From assembly GCA_025360495.1 (NCBI GenBank), contig JANYCC010000163.1, positions 1 to 49,345 of the forward strand: a DNA stretch of 49,345 bases, in the 5' to 3' direction. Shown one piece after another: positions 1 to 9,490 of this stretch; the stretch's first letter is position 1, and every line of letters begins with the position of its first letter. Below the pieces are notes generated by a model. The model was not told the DNA's origin. It saw only the letters and a program-made list of their open reading frames with translations, and did not search any database. The position numbers were made by a program, and so were the translations under genes. This DNA comes from Verrucomicrobiota bacterium. Lineage in GTDB: Bacteria; Verrucomicrobiota; Verrucomicrobiia; Limisphaerales; UBA9464.

Positions 1-3000
1 TGAGGTTGAGCCCGGTCCCGGCGGCCCGCAGGGACAGCAGGAACACGCAGGGCTCGGTGTCGGCCTGGAACAGGTTGACCACTTCCTGGCGTCCCTTGGT
101 CTCGCCGGTGAGGATGTGGGTGCGGATGTTCCGTTCGCGACAGACGCCCTCGATGATCTTGAGCATCTCCACGAATTGCGAGAACAGCAGCACCTTGTTC
201 CCGGCCGCGAGGATCGGTTCGATCAGCTCGAACAGGGTGTCGGTCTTGCCCGAGGCCGAGTCGCTGCCCACGAGCCGGGGATGGCAACAGATCTGCCGGA
301 GGCGGGTGAGCGCAGCCAGGACGTGCATCTTGGATTTCGCGACGCCCTTTTCCTGCAGGGTCTTCATCACCTGGTCCCGGCTGCGGCGCAACTCGGCCAG
401 GTAAAGCTTCCGCTGTTCGTCGTCCAATTCGCAGTCGCGTCGCTCCTCGATGCGATCGGGAAGGTCCTGGGCCACCTGGCGCTTGAGGCGGCGGAGCATG
501 AGCGGTCGCAACTTGGCGCTGAGGCGGCGGCGCAACGTGCCCATCTCCCAGTCCGGGCCCTCGCCCTTGGTCTCGTACAGCTCGTTGAAACTGGACTGGC
601 TGCCCAGATAGCCGGGTTGGATGAAGTCCACGATCGACCACAGGTCGAGCAGGCGGTTCTCCAACGGCGTGCCGGTGAGGGCGAGACGCTGGTCGGCCTC
701 GATCTCCTTCACCGCGACTGTGACCTGCGCGGTGGGGTTCTTGATGAACTGCGCCTCGTCCAGGACCAGGGCCCGGAAATCGAACTTGCACAACTCGTCG
801 AGGTCCCGTCGGAGGATGGCATAATTGGTGACGACGATGTCGTTCTCCGGGATCTGTTTGCGCAGGTTATGGCGCGCCTGTCCGGATTGCAGCACCAGCA
901 CCTTGAGATGCGGGACAAACTTCTCCGCCTCCCGCCGCCAGTTGTAGAGGACCGAGGCCGGGCAGATGACCAGGGACGGTTTGCGGTCCTTCTTGAGCGT
1001 GGTCTCGTGGAGCCAGGTCAGCCACGCCAGGGTCTGCAGGGTTTTGCCGAGACCCATGTCGTCGGCCAGGATGCCGCCCAGTTTCAACCGGGTGAGATTG
1101 CAGAGGAAATTGAAACCCTCCTTCTGGTAGGGGCGCATCTCCGCGTGGACCGTCAGCGGGAGCTTGGTGTCGGGAACGCCCTTGAAATTGGCGAGCTTCT
1201 CGCGCAGGGCCGCCACCGCCTTCTCCGCCCCGAGGGCCGCCACCGTGGCCTCGTCCAGTTGGGTGGCGTGCAGCAACGACGCCCGCTGCGCTTCCGGGGT
1301 CAACCCCTCCAACCCGAGAGTCGCCGCGGTTTCATGCGCCTTTTTGTTGGCGTCCACATCGATCTCGACCCAACCGCCGTCGGGCAGTTTGACGAACCGG
1401 GTGTTGGCCGCCGCAAGACGCTGGAGGTCCGCGGGTGAAAGCTTCATGCCCTCCGCCTCCCATTCGGCGCTGACGCTCAGCCAATCGATGCCCGAGCCCC
1501 GGAGCACGAGCTTGGGTCGGACGATGCGGCGGGTGAGGAACAGGCGTTGGAACGCGGGGTTCCCGAGGTACTCGGCGTCGGCGGGCCGATCCTGCCAGGA
1601 GAACGCCAGCTGCGACAGGGCGTGTTCATTGGCGTCCAGCACCCAAAGCCCGGGCTCCGGGGTGAACCAATCGGCCTGTTGCAACCAAAGGATGGTCGGA
1701 TGCAGGCGCGGGTCATCGAGCAATTCCGGCCGGCCGTCCCCGCCGTTGCGGACCACGACCCGTTGCCATTCGTGACCGTTCCACTGCCATTCCGAACCGT
1801 CCTTTTCGCTGATGGCGAGCAGGCGGACGCGGATCACCTCGTCGGCCAGCTCAAAGATGAATTGGGGCCGCGCCGTGTGGGTTTCGCACAACTGGTTCCA
1901 ATCGGCCCCGGCATCCTCCTTCGCCTGGGTCTTGCGCAACTCGGTGAGCAGCCGCTGGGAGAGCCGGCGGACCGGCACGATGGGACGTTGGGCCCAGGGT
2001 CCCAGCAATTGCGGGGGCGGCGCGTGGCGGAGCACCAGGAACTCATTGTCCACCAGCACCAGGGGGGGTTCCCCGACGAAGAACCGGCTTTCCGGAAGCG
2101 AGCGTTGCTGGCCGTCGCCGGCCACCAGCACGTGGGTGAAACTCATCTCGCCGTCGATGGTTTCCAACCGCGGCTTCAGCTCGGCCACGCGCCCGACGAA
2201 CTGCAGGTTGGTGGCCGTGCCATGGAGTTCCAACCGCGGACCGTGCGCCCATTTCGCCACCCAGGCCAGCAGGTCCGGACCTTCCAGCACCAGCAGTTCC
2301 CCCTCCTTCACCTTCTCCGCCCAATTCGCATGCAACCAGTCGATCACCTGCCAGTCCTCGGCCGGGAACAGTTCCGCCTCATGCGCCGCCCGGGTCCGCA
2401 GGTCGCACAGGTCCGACAGGAACTTCTCCTTCTCGCCCGAGCGGGAACGGAACAGGAAGAACCGCACGACGAGCCGCCACTGGTTGATGTCGGCGGTGGC
2501 GCGCCGGGGCTCGCACACCACGCGCAATGCGGCGCGCGGGGAATCCAGGTGGGTGTGGTTCGGCGGGAACAGCCAATTCTCCAATTCCTGGACGAAACCC
2601 GATTCTTTCTCGGACTGCTCCACCTCGGCGAACCGCTCGAAATTCGCGTGCTGGATCAGTTCCGTCGGCAGGGAACGGTTGGAGCGCAGGAACAGCATCG
2701 CCACCTCTTCCAGCCGGGGTTTGCCATTGGCGACCTGGATCCGGGCCCACCAATCGTGCTGGCCAAAATCGTTCCGTCGCAGGGCCAGTTTCTCCAGGTA
2801 ATCGTCAAACAACAGGTAGGCCCGTTGCGGATCGGCACAGCCCGAGAGCAGCCGCAGGACCGCCTCCCGGTCCGCCACCTTCTCCTTCGAGTCCGCCAGC
2901 TCGCGCCGCAGGTCGGCAAACGACCCATAGGTGCTGTTCAACACCCGGTGGTGGGCGTCGTATTTCGTCGTGTTGACCGCGCGCGGCGCGGCCAGTTTGT

Positions 3001-3025
3001 TGCTGCTGCGTGTACCTCTAGCCAT
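1..3025 (-). CDS. SNF2/RapA-family DEAD-like helicase, C-terminus truncated by window start
   Basis: Open minus-strand frame from ATG at 3025 to the window edge (absent from ORF track because no stop lies in the window). Translation contains LADDMGLGKTLQTLAWLTWLHE (Walker A), VLDEAQFIKNP (DEAQ box), LTGTPLENRLLDLWSI, and VLLFSQFVEML / FLLSLRAAGTGLNL (helicase C motifs). Confidence 0.93.
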   Translation of the reverse strand, partial: MARGTRSSNKLAAPRAVNTTKYDAHHRVLNSTYGSFADLRRELADSKEKVADREAVLRLLSGCADPQRAYLLFDDYLEKLALRRNDFGQHDWWARIQVANGKPRLEEVAMLFLRSNRSLPTELIQHANFERFAEVEQSEKESGFVQELENWLFPPNHTHLDSPRAALRVVCEPRRATADINQWRLVVRFFLFRSRSGEKEKFLSDLCDLRTRAAHEAELFPAEDWQVIDWLHANWAEKVKEGELLVLEGPDLLAWVAKWAHGPRLELHGTATNLQFVGRVAELKPRLETIDGEMSFTHVLVAGDGQQRSLPESRFFVGEPPLVLVDNEFLVLRHAPPPQLLGPWAQRPIVPVRRLSQRLLTELRKTQAKEDAGADWNQLCETHTARPQFIFELADEVIRVRLLAISEKDGSEWQWNGHEWQRVVVRNGGDGRPELLDDPRLHPTILWLQQADWFTPEPGLWVLDANEHALSQLAFSWQDRPADAEYLGNPAFQRLFLTRRIVRPKLVLRGSGIDWLSVSAEWEAEGMKLSPADLQRLAAANTRFVKLPDGGWVEIDVDANKKAHETAATLGLEGLTPEAQRASLLHATQLDEATVAALGAEKAVAALREKLANFKGVPDTKLPLTVHAEMRPYQKEGFNFLCNLTRLKLGGILADDMGLGKTLQTLAWLTWLHETTLKKDRKPSLVICPASVLYNWRREAEKFVPHLKVLVLQSGQARHNLRKQIPENDIVVTNYAILRRDLDELCKFDFRALVLDEAQFIKNPTAQVTVAVKEIEADQRLALTGTPLENRLLDLWSIVDFIQPGYLGSQSSFNELYETKGEGPDWEMGTLRRRLSAKLRPLMLRRLKRQVAQDLPDRIEERRDCELDDEQRKLYLAELRRSRDQVMKTLQEKGVAKSKMHVLAALTRLRQICCHPRLVGSDSASGKTDTLFELIEPILAAGNKVLLFSQFVEMLKIIEGVCRERNIRTHILTGETKGRQEVVNLFQADTEPCVFLLSLRAAGTGLNL

Positions 3026-3142
3026 GTCGGTCCCAAAAAGCCGTCCAGCCCCGCAGGGACAGGCACGTCGGATCATTATGTCTCCGGTACGCCCTCCCGG
3101 GGTCAACAGGAAACGTGGAAATTGCCGGGTTTTCGCCGACGA

Positions 3143-4321
3143 CTACACGCCGCCGATCCATTTCCGATCGTCCCACACCGCCTTCAAGGAGGTCAGGTTG
3201 CGGGGGTCAAACACATGGCCGGCGGCCTTCCCCAACCGCCCCTTGCGGAGCGCCTGCCAGGCATCGCTGGCATTGATCGCGACATGCTGCAACACGCTCG
3301 GATCCCGGTAGCAATCGATCATGCAGCGGGTGCACCCGTCGCGAATCAGCTTCGAGTCGTCCCACTCGTACACATTGCACATCGGCGTCTCCCAGAAATG
3401 GCACCGGTAGAGGTTCAGATGCCAGTCGAGGTAGAAGTACTTGTGGCCGCCCAGACACCCGAAATGCTCCTTCTCGCCCTTCACATGGCGTTGCATTTCG
3501 GTCAGCGATTCGGTCGGGTTGACCACCGGAAACCCGCTCCGCTGCTTCATCCGCTTGATCTTCTCGAACAACTCCCACATCTCGTCGTTCGAATAGCTCA
3601 CCAACCCGCCATCGCTGAAACTCAGGTAACTGCTCTTCAGGTTGGTCAGCGGATAACTGAAGGTGCAGCTCTTGAACCCCATCGCTTCCAGGAATTCGGG
3701 GAGCTTGTCGTAATCCTCGATCAACCGGCTGGCCGTCACGCTCGCCGTCGTCTGGATCCCGGCCCCTTGGAAAAATTGATTCGCCCGCCGGATCTTGCGG
3801 CATACATCCGGCAATCCCCGGTTCTTCTCGTGCTTCGCCACGTCATGGGCGTCGATCGACATGATCACGCTGCTCAGGCCGTCGGAAGCCAGCGCCCGCA
3901 TGTTTTCCTCGTTCCACAGGCCGCCGTTGGTGCAGATCATCGGGTGGATGCCCTGGCGCGCCGAGGCCCGCACCATGGCGCGGAGATCGCGATGAACCAT
4001 GGGTTCGCCGCCGACGAACAGCAGGTAGCCGATGTGGTTGCGCTTCGCGATGTCGATCACGTCCAACGATTCCTGGAGCGTCACCGAGCGGCGCTTCTTG
4101 GGGTCGAACTGCGAGCGCGCGAACCCGCAGAACCCACAGTCGGCGTTGCACAGGTTGGTGATCGCGAACTGGAGATAACCCGGCCCGCCATTCTTGAGGA
4201 CATCCCCCAACAATTTGAGGACCGGCGTGCGCGGGCGCGGAACGGGGCGCGACAGGTCATCGGCCACCGCGACGGAGGCGGCGGAGGCGGCGGGCTTTTC
4301 AGGCAGGACGGCGGAACTCAT
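3143..4321 (-). CDS. Radical SAM protein with C-terminal auxiliary-cluster-like cysteines
   Basis: 392-aa ORF; CNADCGFC (CxxxCxxC), FVGGEPMVHRD (GGE motif), C-terminal cysteines GCLGG...YRCHFWETPMC...CTRCMIDC resembling SPASM/twitch-type auxiliary cluster ligands. Confidence 0.9.
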   Translation of the reverse strand: MSSAVLPEKPAASAASVAVADDLSRPVPRPRTPVLKLLGDVLKNGGPGYLQFAITNLCNADCGFCGFARSQFDPKKRRSVTLQESLDVIDIAKRNHIGYLLFVGGEPMVHRDLRAMVRASARQGIHPMICTNGGLWNEENMRALASDGLSSVIMSIDAHDVAKHEKNRGLPDVCRKIRRANQFFQGAGIQTTASVTASRLIEDYDKLPEFLEAMGFKSCTFSYPLTNLKSSYLSFSDGGLVSYSNDEMWELFEKIKRMKQRSGFPVVNPTESLTEMQRHVKGEKEHFGCLGGHKYFYLDWHLNLYRCHFWETPMCNVYEWDDSKLIRDGCTRCMIDCYRDPSVLQHVAINASDAWQALRKGRLGKAAGHVFDPRNLTSLKAVWDDRKWIGGV

Positions 4322-4383
4322 GCAATCGGGCGCGCAGTGTTGTCAAAAACGCGCTTCCCGCAATCCTTTCGTTGCGGAGGGGG

Positions 4384-4418
4384 GATTCGGAGATCGGGGA
4401 TCGCAGATGGGAGATCGG
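4384..4418. repeat. Degenerate heptamer tandem array (about 5 units of 7 bp)
   Basis: GATTCGG AGATCGG GGATCGC AGATGGG AGATCGG read directly. Confidence 0.7.
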
Positions 4419-4732
4419 GGGAAATGAGACCGGGCTGAACCGATGGGAAGGTGATGAACAACGAAGGGTGCGAAGGGATCGGAAAAGCCAAGGCACGCGA
4501 TGGAACCGGCCGGAACCGAAACCAGGGAGGGCGTACGAACGCGCGACAGCGTCTTGGAGCGCGGGAGTCCCCTACCGCTTTCCTGCGGGGATACGGGGCG
4601 GATTGGCGGCCGCTTTTCCCTATCGGCGCCCGGATCCAGGCAGGGGCGCCCGGATGAAACCGAAAAATTCCCACGGTGTTGATCTGCGCACGCCGCCGCC
4701 GGAAACTGCGGGTCCAACCGGATCGGAATGTC

Positions 4733-4786
4733 ATGGAAAACCCAGGGTCAATCGACCGAGCAGCGCCGGCCACCTCCGAGCCATGA
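4733..4786 (+). CDS. Possible 17-aa leader ORF (MENPGSIDRAAPATSEP) overlapping the downstream start by ATGA
   Basis: ATG at 4733, TGA at 4784-4786, overlapping ATG 4783. N-terminus matches MENPRSIDR of the ORF at 6182. No expression evidence. Confidence 0.3.
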   Translation: MENPGSIDRAAPATSEP

Positions 4787-6078
4787 CCCCGCGCCGCCGA
4801 AGGCTTGCCGTCGCCGCGGTGATCGTGGGGATTTCCGCCCTGTGGCCGTTGATGATCTGGCGTTCGACCGGCTCCACACTCGGTCGACTCCGCGCCCAAG
4901 GCCTGCCGACAACACCCAAAGAGCTCGACGAATGGCGCCACCCGGTCCCGGACGCCGATAATCTGGCAACCGCGATTCTCGATGCGCAGTCGGCTTTCCG
5001 GACGCCCCGCGACACCAACACACCTTTTCTGACGAATCTCATGGTGCCTCCACATCCGGTGGACCCGACCTTGCTGGCCCGGTGGAGGACAGAGGTCGGT
5101 TACAATCGCGAAGCTCTGGAGGCACTACGGGCAGGCCGCGGACGGACGGCGTCGCACTATCCCGTGACCGTCCAAGCCGGGATCCCCATCAGTCCGTTCC
5201 GTTATCGGGAAGCGATGGCCCTGGCCCGGGTTTGCGCGCTCGCGTCGCTGACCGATGCGGAATCCGGCCGACCTGGCGAGGCGGTGAATGATGTCGAGGA
5301 CATCCTGTTGATCGCCCGAAGCCTTGAGCCAGAACCCAACAACCTTTCGCAATTATTTCGGGTCGTCTTCATCGAGACCGCCGCCCGCGCGACAGCCCTC
5401 AGCCTGCCCCGCGCGACCGTGGATGAAGGCGCGTGGAAAAGTCTTCAGGATGCCTTTGCCAAGGCGGATGACCTCCAAGGGATCCGGACCGGACTGGTGG
5501 GGGAAATCGCCAACGCGGATCGTGGATTTGACTTGATGACGCCCTTGGGGTGGTCGGGGGATTTTCACAGTTTTTTCTATCATTGCTCTGGTCGGCGGGC
5601 CGTGGACCAGGATTCCTATGTCGGATGCCTCGGGGACCTATTGGACGCCTTGAACCACCCGTTTCCCGACGCCATACGGCTAGGCGAAGCCCCCACTTTG
5701 CGCCTCAGGAGTCAGCACCAACGACTGTCCAAGAGATTCGGATTCTCCCCCATGAGCTCCTCGGGCGTGACCCGTGGCATCCTCTCCCAAGCCGGTTGCC
5801 TGGCCTACGCCCGGTCCGCGACCCTTGTCTGCGCCGTCGAACGTCACCGACTCGCGCACGAAGGCCGGCTTCCTGACAAGCTGAGTGATTTGGTGCCGGC
5901 ACTGATTTCCTCCGTGCCGACGGACCCGTTCGACGGGCAACCCTTGCGGTATCTGCGGACCGGCGAGTCTTATACCCTATATAGCGTCGGGCAGGACACA
6001 CGGGATGATGGGGGCCAGATTGGAAAACCGTTCGATGATACCCGAGGTCCCGATGTGGGGCTGAAGGTGGGCCGGTAG
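4783..6078 (+). CDS. Hypothetical membrane-anchored protein
   Basis: ORF continues upstream to 4372, but ATG 4783 gives an N-terminal TM helix (LAVAAVIVGISALWPLMIW). C-terminus ERHRLAHEGRLPDKLSDLVPALISSVPTDPFDGQPLRY is a motif I associate with planctomycete/verrucomicrobial uncharacterised proteins. Confidence 0.65.
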   Translation: MTPRRRRLAVAAVIVGISALWPLMIWRSTGSTLGRLRAQGLPTTPKELDEWRHPVPDADNLATAILDAQSAFRTPRDTNTPFLTNLMVPPHPVDPTLLARWRTEVGYNREALEALRAGRGRTASHYPVTVQAGIPISPFRYREAMALARVCALASLTDAESGRPGEAVNDVEDILLIARSLEPEPNNLSQLFRVVFIETAARATALSLPRATVDEGAWKSLQDAFAKADDLQGIRTGLVGEIANADRGFDLMTPLGWSGDFHSFFYHCSGRRAVDQDSYVGCLGDLLDALNHPFPDAIRLGEAPTLRLRSQHQRLSKRFGFSPMSSSGVTRGILSQAGCLAYARSATLVCAVERHRLAHEGRLPDKLSDLVPALISSVPTDPFDGQPLRYLRTGESYTLYSVGQDTRDDGGQIGKPFDDTRGPDVGLKVGR

Positions 6079-6181
6079 GTGGACGGCAAACGCCGTCTTT
6101 GAACAGCGGGACCGAGAACGGATCGCGGGATGAAACCTGATGAAACCGAAATCCTCCCCCCGGTGTTGATCACGGCGCGTC

Positions 6182-6457
6182 ATGGAAAACCCAAGGTCGA
6201 TCGACCGATTTGTGCTGGCACCTCTCCTGACACTTTTGGGTGTCGCCACCGTCGCGGCCCTCGGCACCGGCGTTTACCTCAGAGAATGGGACATCGTGTT
6301 GGAATGGCTCGTGTCAGTCGCGGGCCTCGTTGGTTTTTGCGGGCTGCTCGGGATCCTGAATGCGGCCTTGTTTGGACCGATTTTCTGGCTGATGAGCCGA
6401 ATGGCGGACCGGAAGGCCGGCGATGGGAATCGGATCTCTCCTCCTCGCCGGGATTGA
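6182..6457 (+). CDS. Small two-TM hypothetical protein
   Basis: 91-aa ORF, two hydrophobic stretches; shares upstream leader and MENPxSIDR start with the 4733 ORF. Confidence 0.5.
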   Translation: MENPRSIDRFVLAPLLTLLGVATVAALGTGVYLREWDIVLEWLVSVAGLVGFCGLLGILNAALFGPIFWLMSRMADRKAGDGNRISPPRRD

Positions 6458-6482
6458 CACTATGGGAACACTCGCAAAAACG

Positions 6483-6713
6483 AACCACGGATGACACGGA
6501 TGACACGGATGACACGGATGACACGGATGACACGGATGACACGGATGAGAGGAAGAAAACGAACCGGCCAATCCATGAGGCAGGCAAGGATGTGCCCACG
6601 AAACTCACGAAACACACGAAAGGGAAGGCGCGCTTCCGGCCCCTGGGCATTCGTGCGTTTCGTGTGTTTCGTGGGCAGCCCTTTCTTTCCATGCCCATCT
6701 GTAATCCGTGGTT
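6483..6713. repeat. Nested inverted-repeat element made of 9-bp units
   Basis: AACCACGG followed by 6x ATGACACGG (6491-6544); inner arm TGCCCACGAAACTCACGAAACACACGAA (~6593) pairs with TTCGTGCGTTTCGTGTGTTTCGTGGGCA (~6650-6677); outer AACCACGGAT (6483) pairs with ATCCGTGGTT (6704-6713); core GGAAG-GCGCG-CTTCC. Confidence 0.85.
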
Positions 6714-6768
6714 GGTTTCCTTCGTTCCCTTTGCGTTCTTTCGCGGCCCTCTATGCGGGTCGCGGCTC

Positions 6769-8238
6769 TCAGGCCGTCCCCAGCGCCAGCCCGATCAGGC
6801 CGCCGCCCAGCACCAGCCAGGCGGAGTTCACTTTCCAACGGAACAGGAGCAGGGCCGAAACCAACGCCAACAGCACCGTCGGCACGTCCATGATCGCCCC
6901 GACCGCAAGCCGGACCGTGACCACTGCCATCAGGCCCATTGACGCCGCATTCACGCCGTCCAAGAGCGCACCGGTGGCGGGCCACGAACGCAATTTGGGG
7001 ATCAATGTCCCACTCGCCGCCACGAGTACGAAAGCCGGCAGGAAAATCCCCACGGTCGCCGCCGCCGCCGCCGGGACTCCGCCCAGCACATAGCCAATGA
7101 ACGTCGCCGTTGTGAAGACCGGGCCCGGCGTGAACTGCCCCACGGCGACCGCATCGAGCAGTTGGTTCTCGGTCAACCAATGGCGGTGTTCCACCAGGTC
7201 GGTCCGCAGGAACGCCAGGAGCACATAACCACTCCCATATAATACCGACCCGATTTTGAGGAAGACACCGAACAGGGCCGCGGTGCTGAACGGTGCCATT
7301 CCCGCCACCGCAACCCCTGCACCCGTCGCGCCCGCCACCGGGGCGGAGAGCGCCGTCCCCCACGGCGACAGGCCGATCACGGGTACGCGGCCTTGGATCC
7401 CACCACCGCCCGGTCGCCCCAAGACCCGCAACAGGGCCACCAGTCCCGCCGCCAGCAGTACGGGGAGTTCGGAGATCCCAGCGAAACTCAGCGCCGTCGC
7501 GATCAGCCCGATCCCGGCGAGCCAACGGGTGCGCAGTGCGGTCCGTCCCAGCTTCCAGACGGCCTGTCCCACCACCGCGATGATCACCGGTTTGACGCCG
7601 TATAGCAGGCCTTGGGCGGCCGGCAGTTTTCCAAAACGGACATAAGCCCAGCCCACGCCGATCACGATCAGGGTCGCCGGCAGGATGAAACACAGGCCGG
7701 CGACCAAGAGCCCCGCCCACCCGGCGCGTCGATGCCCGAGCAGCAGCGCCATCTCGGTGGAATTGGGGCCGGGAATGAGGTTGGTGGCGCCCCAGAGATC
7801 GAGGAATTCGGCGTGCGTGACCCAACCCCGGCGCCTCACCATCTCCTCTTCCATCATCGCCACATGGACGGCCGGCCCCCCGAAAGTCGTGGAACCGAGC
7901 CGGAGGAACACGGCGGCCACCTCGCGCAGCCGGCGGTTTCGTTCCGGGCCACTCCTTCCGTTCCAGCTCGGGTCGGGCTGACTGGACCGGGGCGGTTCGA
8001 CCGTGGGCATCCCCGGGACTCTGCGCGGCTGCGGTTTCGCCGGCAATCCGATCGATGGGTCCGGTAGGGCGAGTTTCCACCCGAGCCGCGTTGGTTTGGC
8101 GGCGGTGTGCATGGAAGGGGCATTCAAGATCGGCTCGGGTGGAACCTCGCCCCACCGGCCAATGCCTGTCTCCGTCATTGCCGCCGCGCCCTCCCATCGT
8201 TCAGCCTCGCCGTCACGGATGATCATCGAGAAGTTCAC
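6769..8238 (-). CDS. chrA: Chromate transporter, ChrA family (long form); start uncertain, ATG at 8010 is an alternative
   Basis: RLGSTTFGGPAVHVAMMEEEMVRRRGWVTHAEFLDLWGATNLIPGPNSTEMA and a second half-repeat KIGSVLYGSGYVLLAFLRTDLVEHRHWLTENQLLDAVAVGQFTPGPVFTTATFIGY, typical two-half CHR architecture. Confidence 0.9.
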   Translation of the reverse strand: MNFSMIIRDGEAERWEGAAAMTETGIGRWGEVPPEPILNAPSMHTAAKPTRLGWKLALPDPSIGLPAKPQPRRVPGMPTVEPPRSSQPDPSWNGRSGPERNRRLREVAAVFLRLGSTTFGGPAVHVAMMEEEMVRRRGWVTHAEFLDLWGATNLIPGPNSTEMALLLGHRRAGWAGLLVAGLCFILPATLIVIGVGWAYVRFGKLPAAQGLLYGVKPVIIAVVGQAVWKLGRTALRTRWLAGIGLIATALSFAGISELPVLLAAGLVALLRVLGRPGGGGIQGRVPVIGLSPWGTALSAPVAGATGAGVAVAGMAPFSTAALFGVFLKIGSVLYGSGYVLLAFLRTDLVEHRHWLTENQLLDAVAVGQFTPGPVFTTATFIGYVLGGVPAAAAATVGIFLPAFVLVAASGTLIPKLRSWPATGALLDGVNAASMGLMAVVTVRLAVGAIMDVPTVLLALVSALLLFRWKVNSAWLVLGGGLIGLALGTA

Positions 8239-9469
8239 CTTCGGCGTCGGCGACCGATTCGCCCATCAGGCCCGAGCCCAACTCCGCGCCTTCCAACAAC
8301 TCGCCTCCGACGGCGTCACGGTCACGCCCGTCTGGAACAAGTCGAACCGCGAACACACCTTCATCGGCAGCGAACCCCAAAGCGTTTTCGATGCCGCCCG
8401 CACCGCCGTCACCGCGCTCGGTTGGACCGCCGGGTGGCACGTCGATGCCGATCACATCCGTTTGGAGACCGTCGACCGTTTCATCCCCTGCTCCGATTTT
8501 TTCACGATCGATGTCGCGGATAGCATCGGACGCCCCGCCCCGGCCTCCGACGTGGCGGCTTTCGTGGACCGCCACCCGGAATTGGTCGGTGACATCGTGA
8601 TCCCCGGGATCGGCCAACCTTTCCGAACCACCCGTGCCGCCGTCGAATCCTGCGCCGGAAAATATCTTTTGGCCGTGCGGGATGCCGGGCGGATCCACCG
8701 GCACATCACCGCGGCCAATGGCGGACCCGGGGCCTTCATCGCGGAGGTGTCGATGGACGAGACCGATCAACCGCAAACCCCGCCCGAACTGCTGGTGATC
8801 CTGGCGGCGCTGGCCGACGAAAAGGTGCCGGTGCAGACGATCGCGCCGAAGTTCACCGGGCGGTTCAACAAGGGGGTCGATTATGTCGGCGACCTCGGGC
8901 AGTTCGAAAAGGAGTTCAACGACGATCTCGCCGTGATCGCGCAGGCCGTGTCGCGATACGGGCTCCCCGCCGGGCTCAAGCTCAGCGTGCATAGCGGCTC
9001 CGACAAATTCTCCCTCTACCCGATCATCCGCCGCGCCCTTTCCCGCACCGGTGCCGGGGTGCATGTGAAGACCGCCGGCACCACGTGGCTCGAGGAATTG
9101 ATCGGCTTGGCGGAGGCCGGCGGAGCGGGGCTCGACCTGGCCCGCGAGGTTTATGCGACCGCCTTGGAACACATCGACGAACTCTGCGGACCCTATGCCA
9201 GTGTGATCGACATCGACCGCGCCCGGTTGCCGTCGGCGGTGGTGGTCGGGCATTGGACCGGAACGCAATTTGCCGACGCCCTGCGTCATGTGCCGGACCA
9301 TCCGGAATTCAACGCGAGTTTCCGCCAACTCCTTCACGTATCGTTCAAGCTCGCCGCCAAACAGGGGCGCCGTTACCTGGATCTTCTCGTGGCCAACGAA
9401 CCCGTCGTCGCGCGCAACGTGACCGAAAACCTGTATTCCCGGCACCTGCGGCCCCTGTTCATCGGCTGA
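8219..9469 (+). CDS. uxaE: Tagaturonate epimerase (UxaE) family protein
   Basis: MIIEKFTFGVGDRFAHQARAQLRAF...TPVWNKSNREHTFIGSEP...HVDADHIRLETVDRFIPCSDFFTIDVAD; recalled resemblance to the UxaE family. ORF track start (8003) lies upstream of the likely ATG. Confidence 0.75.
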   Translation: MIIEKFTFGVGDRFAHQARAQLRAFQQLASDGVTVTPVWNKSNREHTFIGSEPQSVFDAARTAVTALGWTAGWHVDADHIRLETVDRFIPCSDFFTIDVADSIGRPAPASDVAAFVDRHPELVGDIVIPGIGQPFRTTRAAVESCAGKYLLAVRDAGRIHRHITAANGGPGAFIAEVSMDETDQPQTPPELLVILAALADEKVPVQTIAPKFTGRFNKGVDYVGDLGQFEKEFNDDLAVIAQAVSRYGLPAGLKLSVHSGSDKFSLYPIIRRALSRTGAGVHVKTAGTTWLEELIGLAEAGGAGLDLAREVYATALEHIDELCGPYASVIDIDRARLPSAVVVGHWTGTQFADALRHVPDHPEFNASFRQLLHVSFKLAAKQGRRYLDLLVANEPVVARNVTENLYSRHLRPLFIG

Positions 9470-9490
9470 ATTCCTTTCCCACCCCGAAGC

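Noticed and set aside
1547-4438. 963-aa plus-strand ORF (and 116..1438 +)
   Set aside because: Antisense shadow of the SNF2 helicase and radical SAM genes in high-GC DNA; no recognisable domains, crosses two real genes.
6491-6544. Possible CRISPR array or repeat protein (DTDDTD / MTRMTR)
   Set aside because: Units are contiguous 9-mers without spacers; translated ORFs are by-products of the repeat with no independent coding support.
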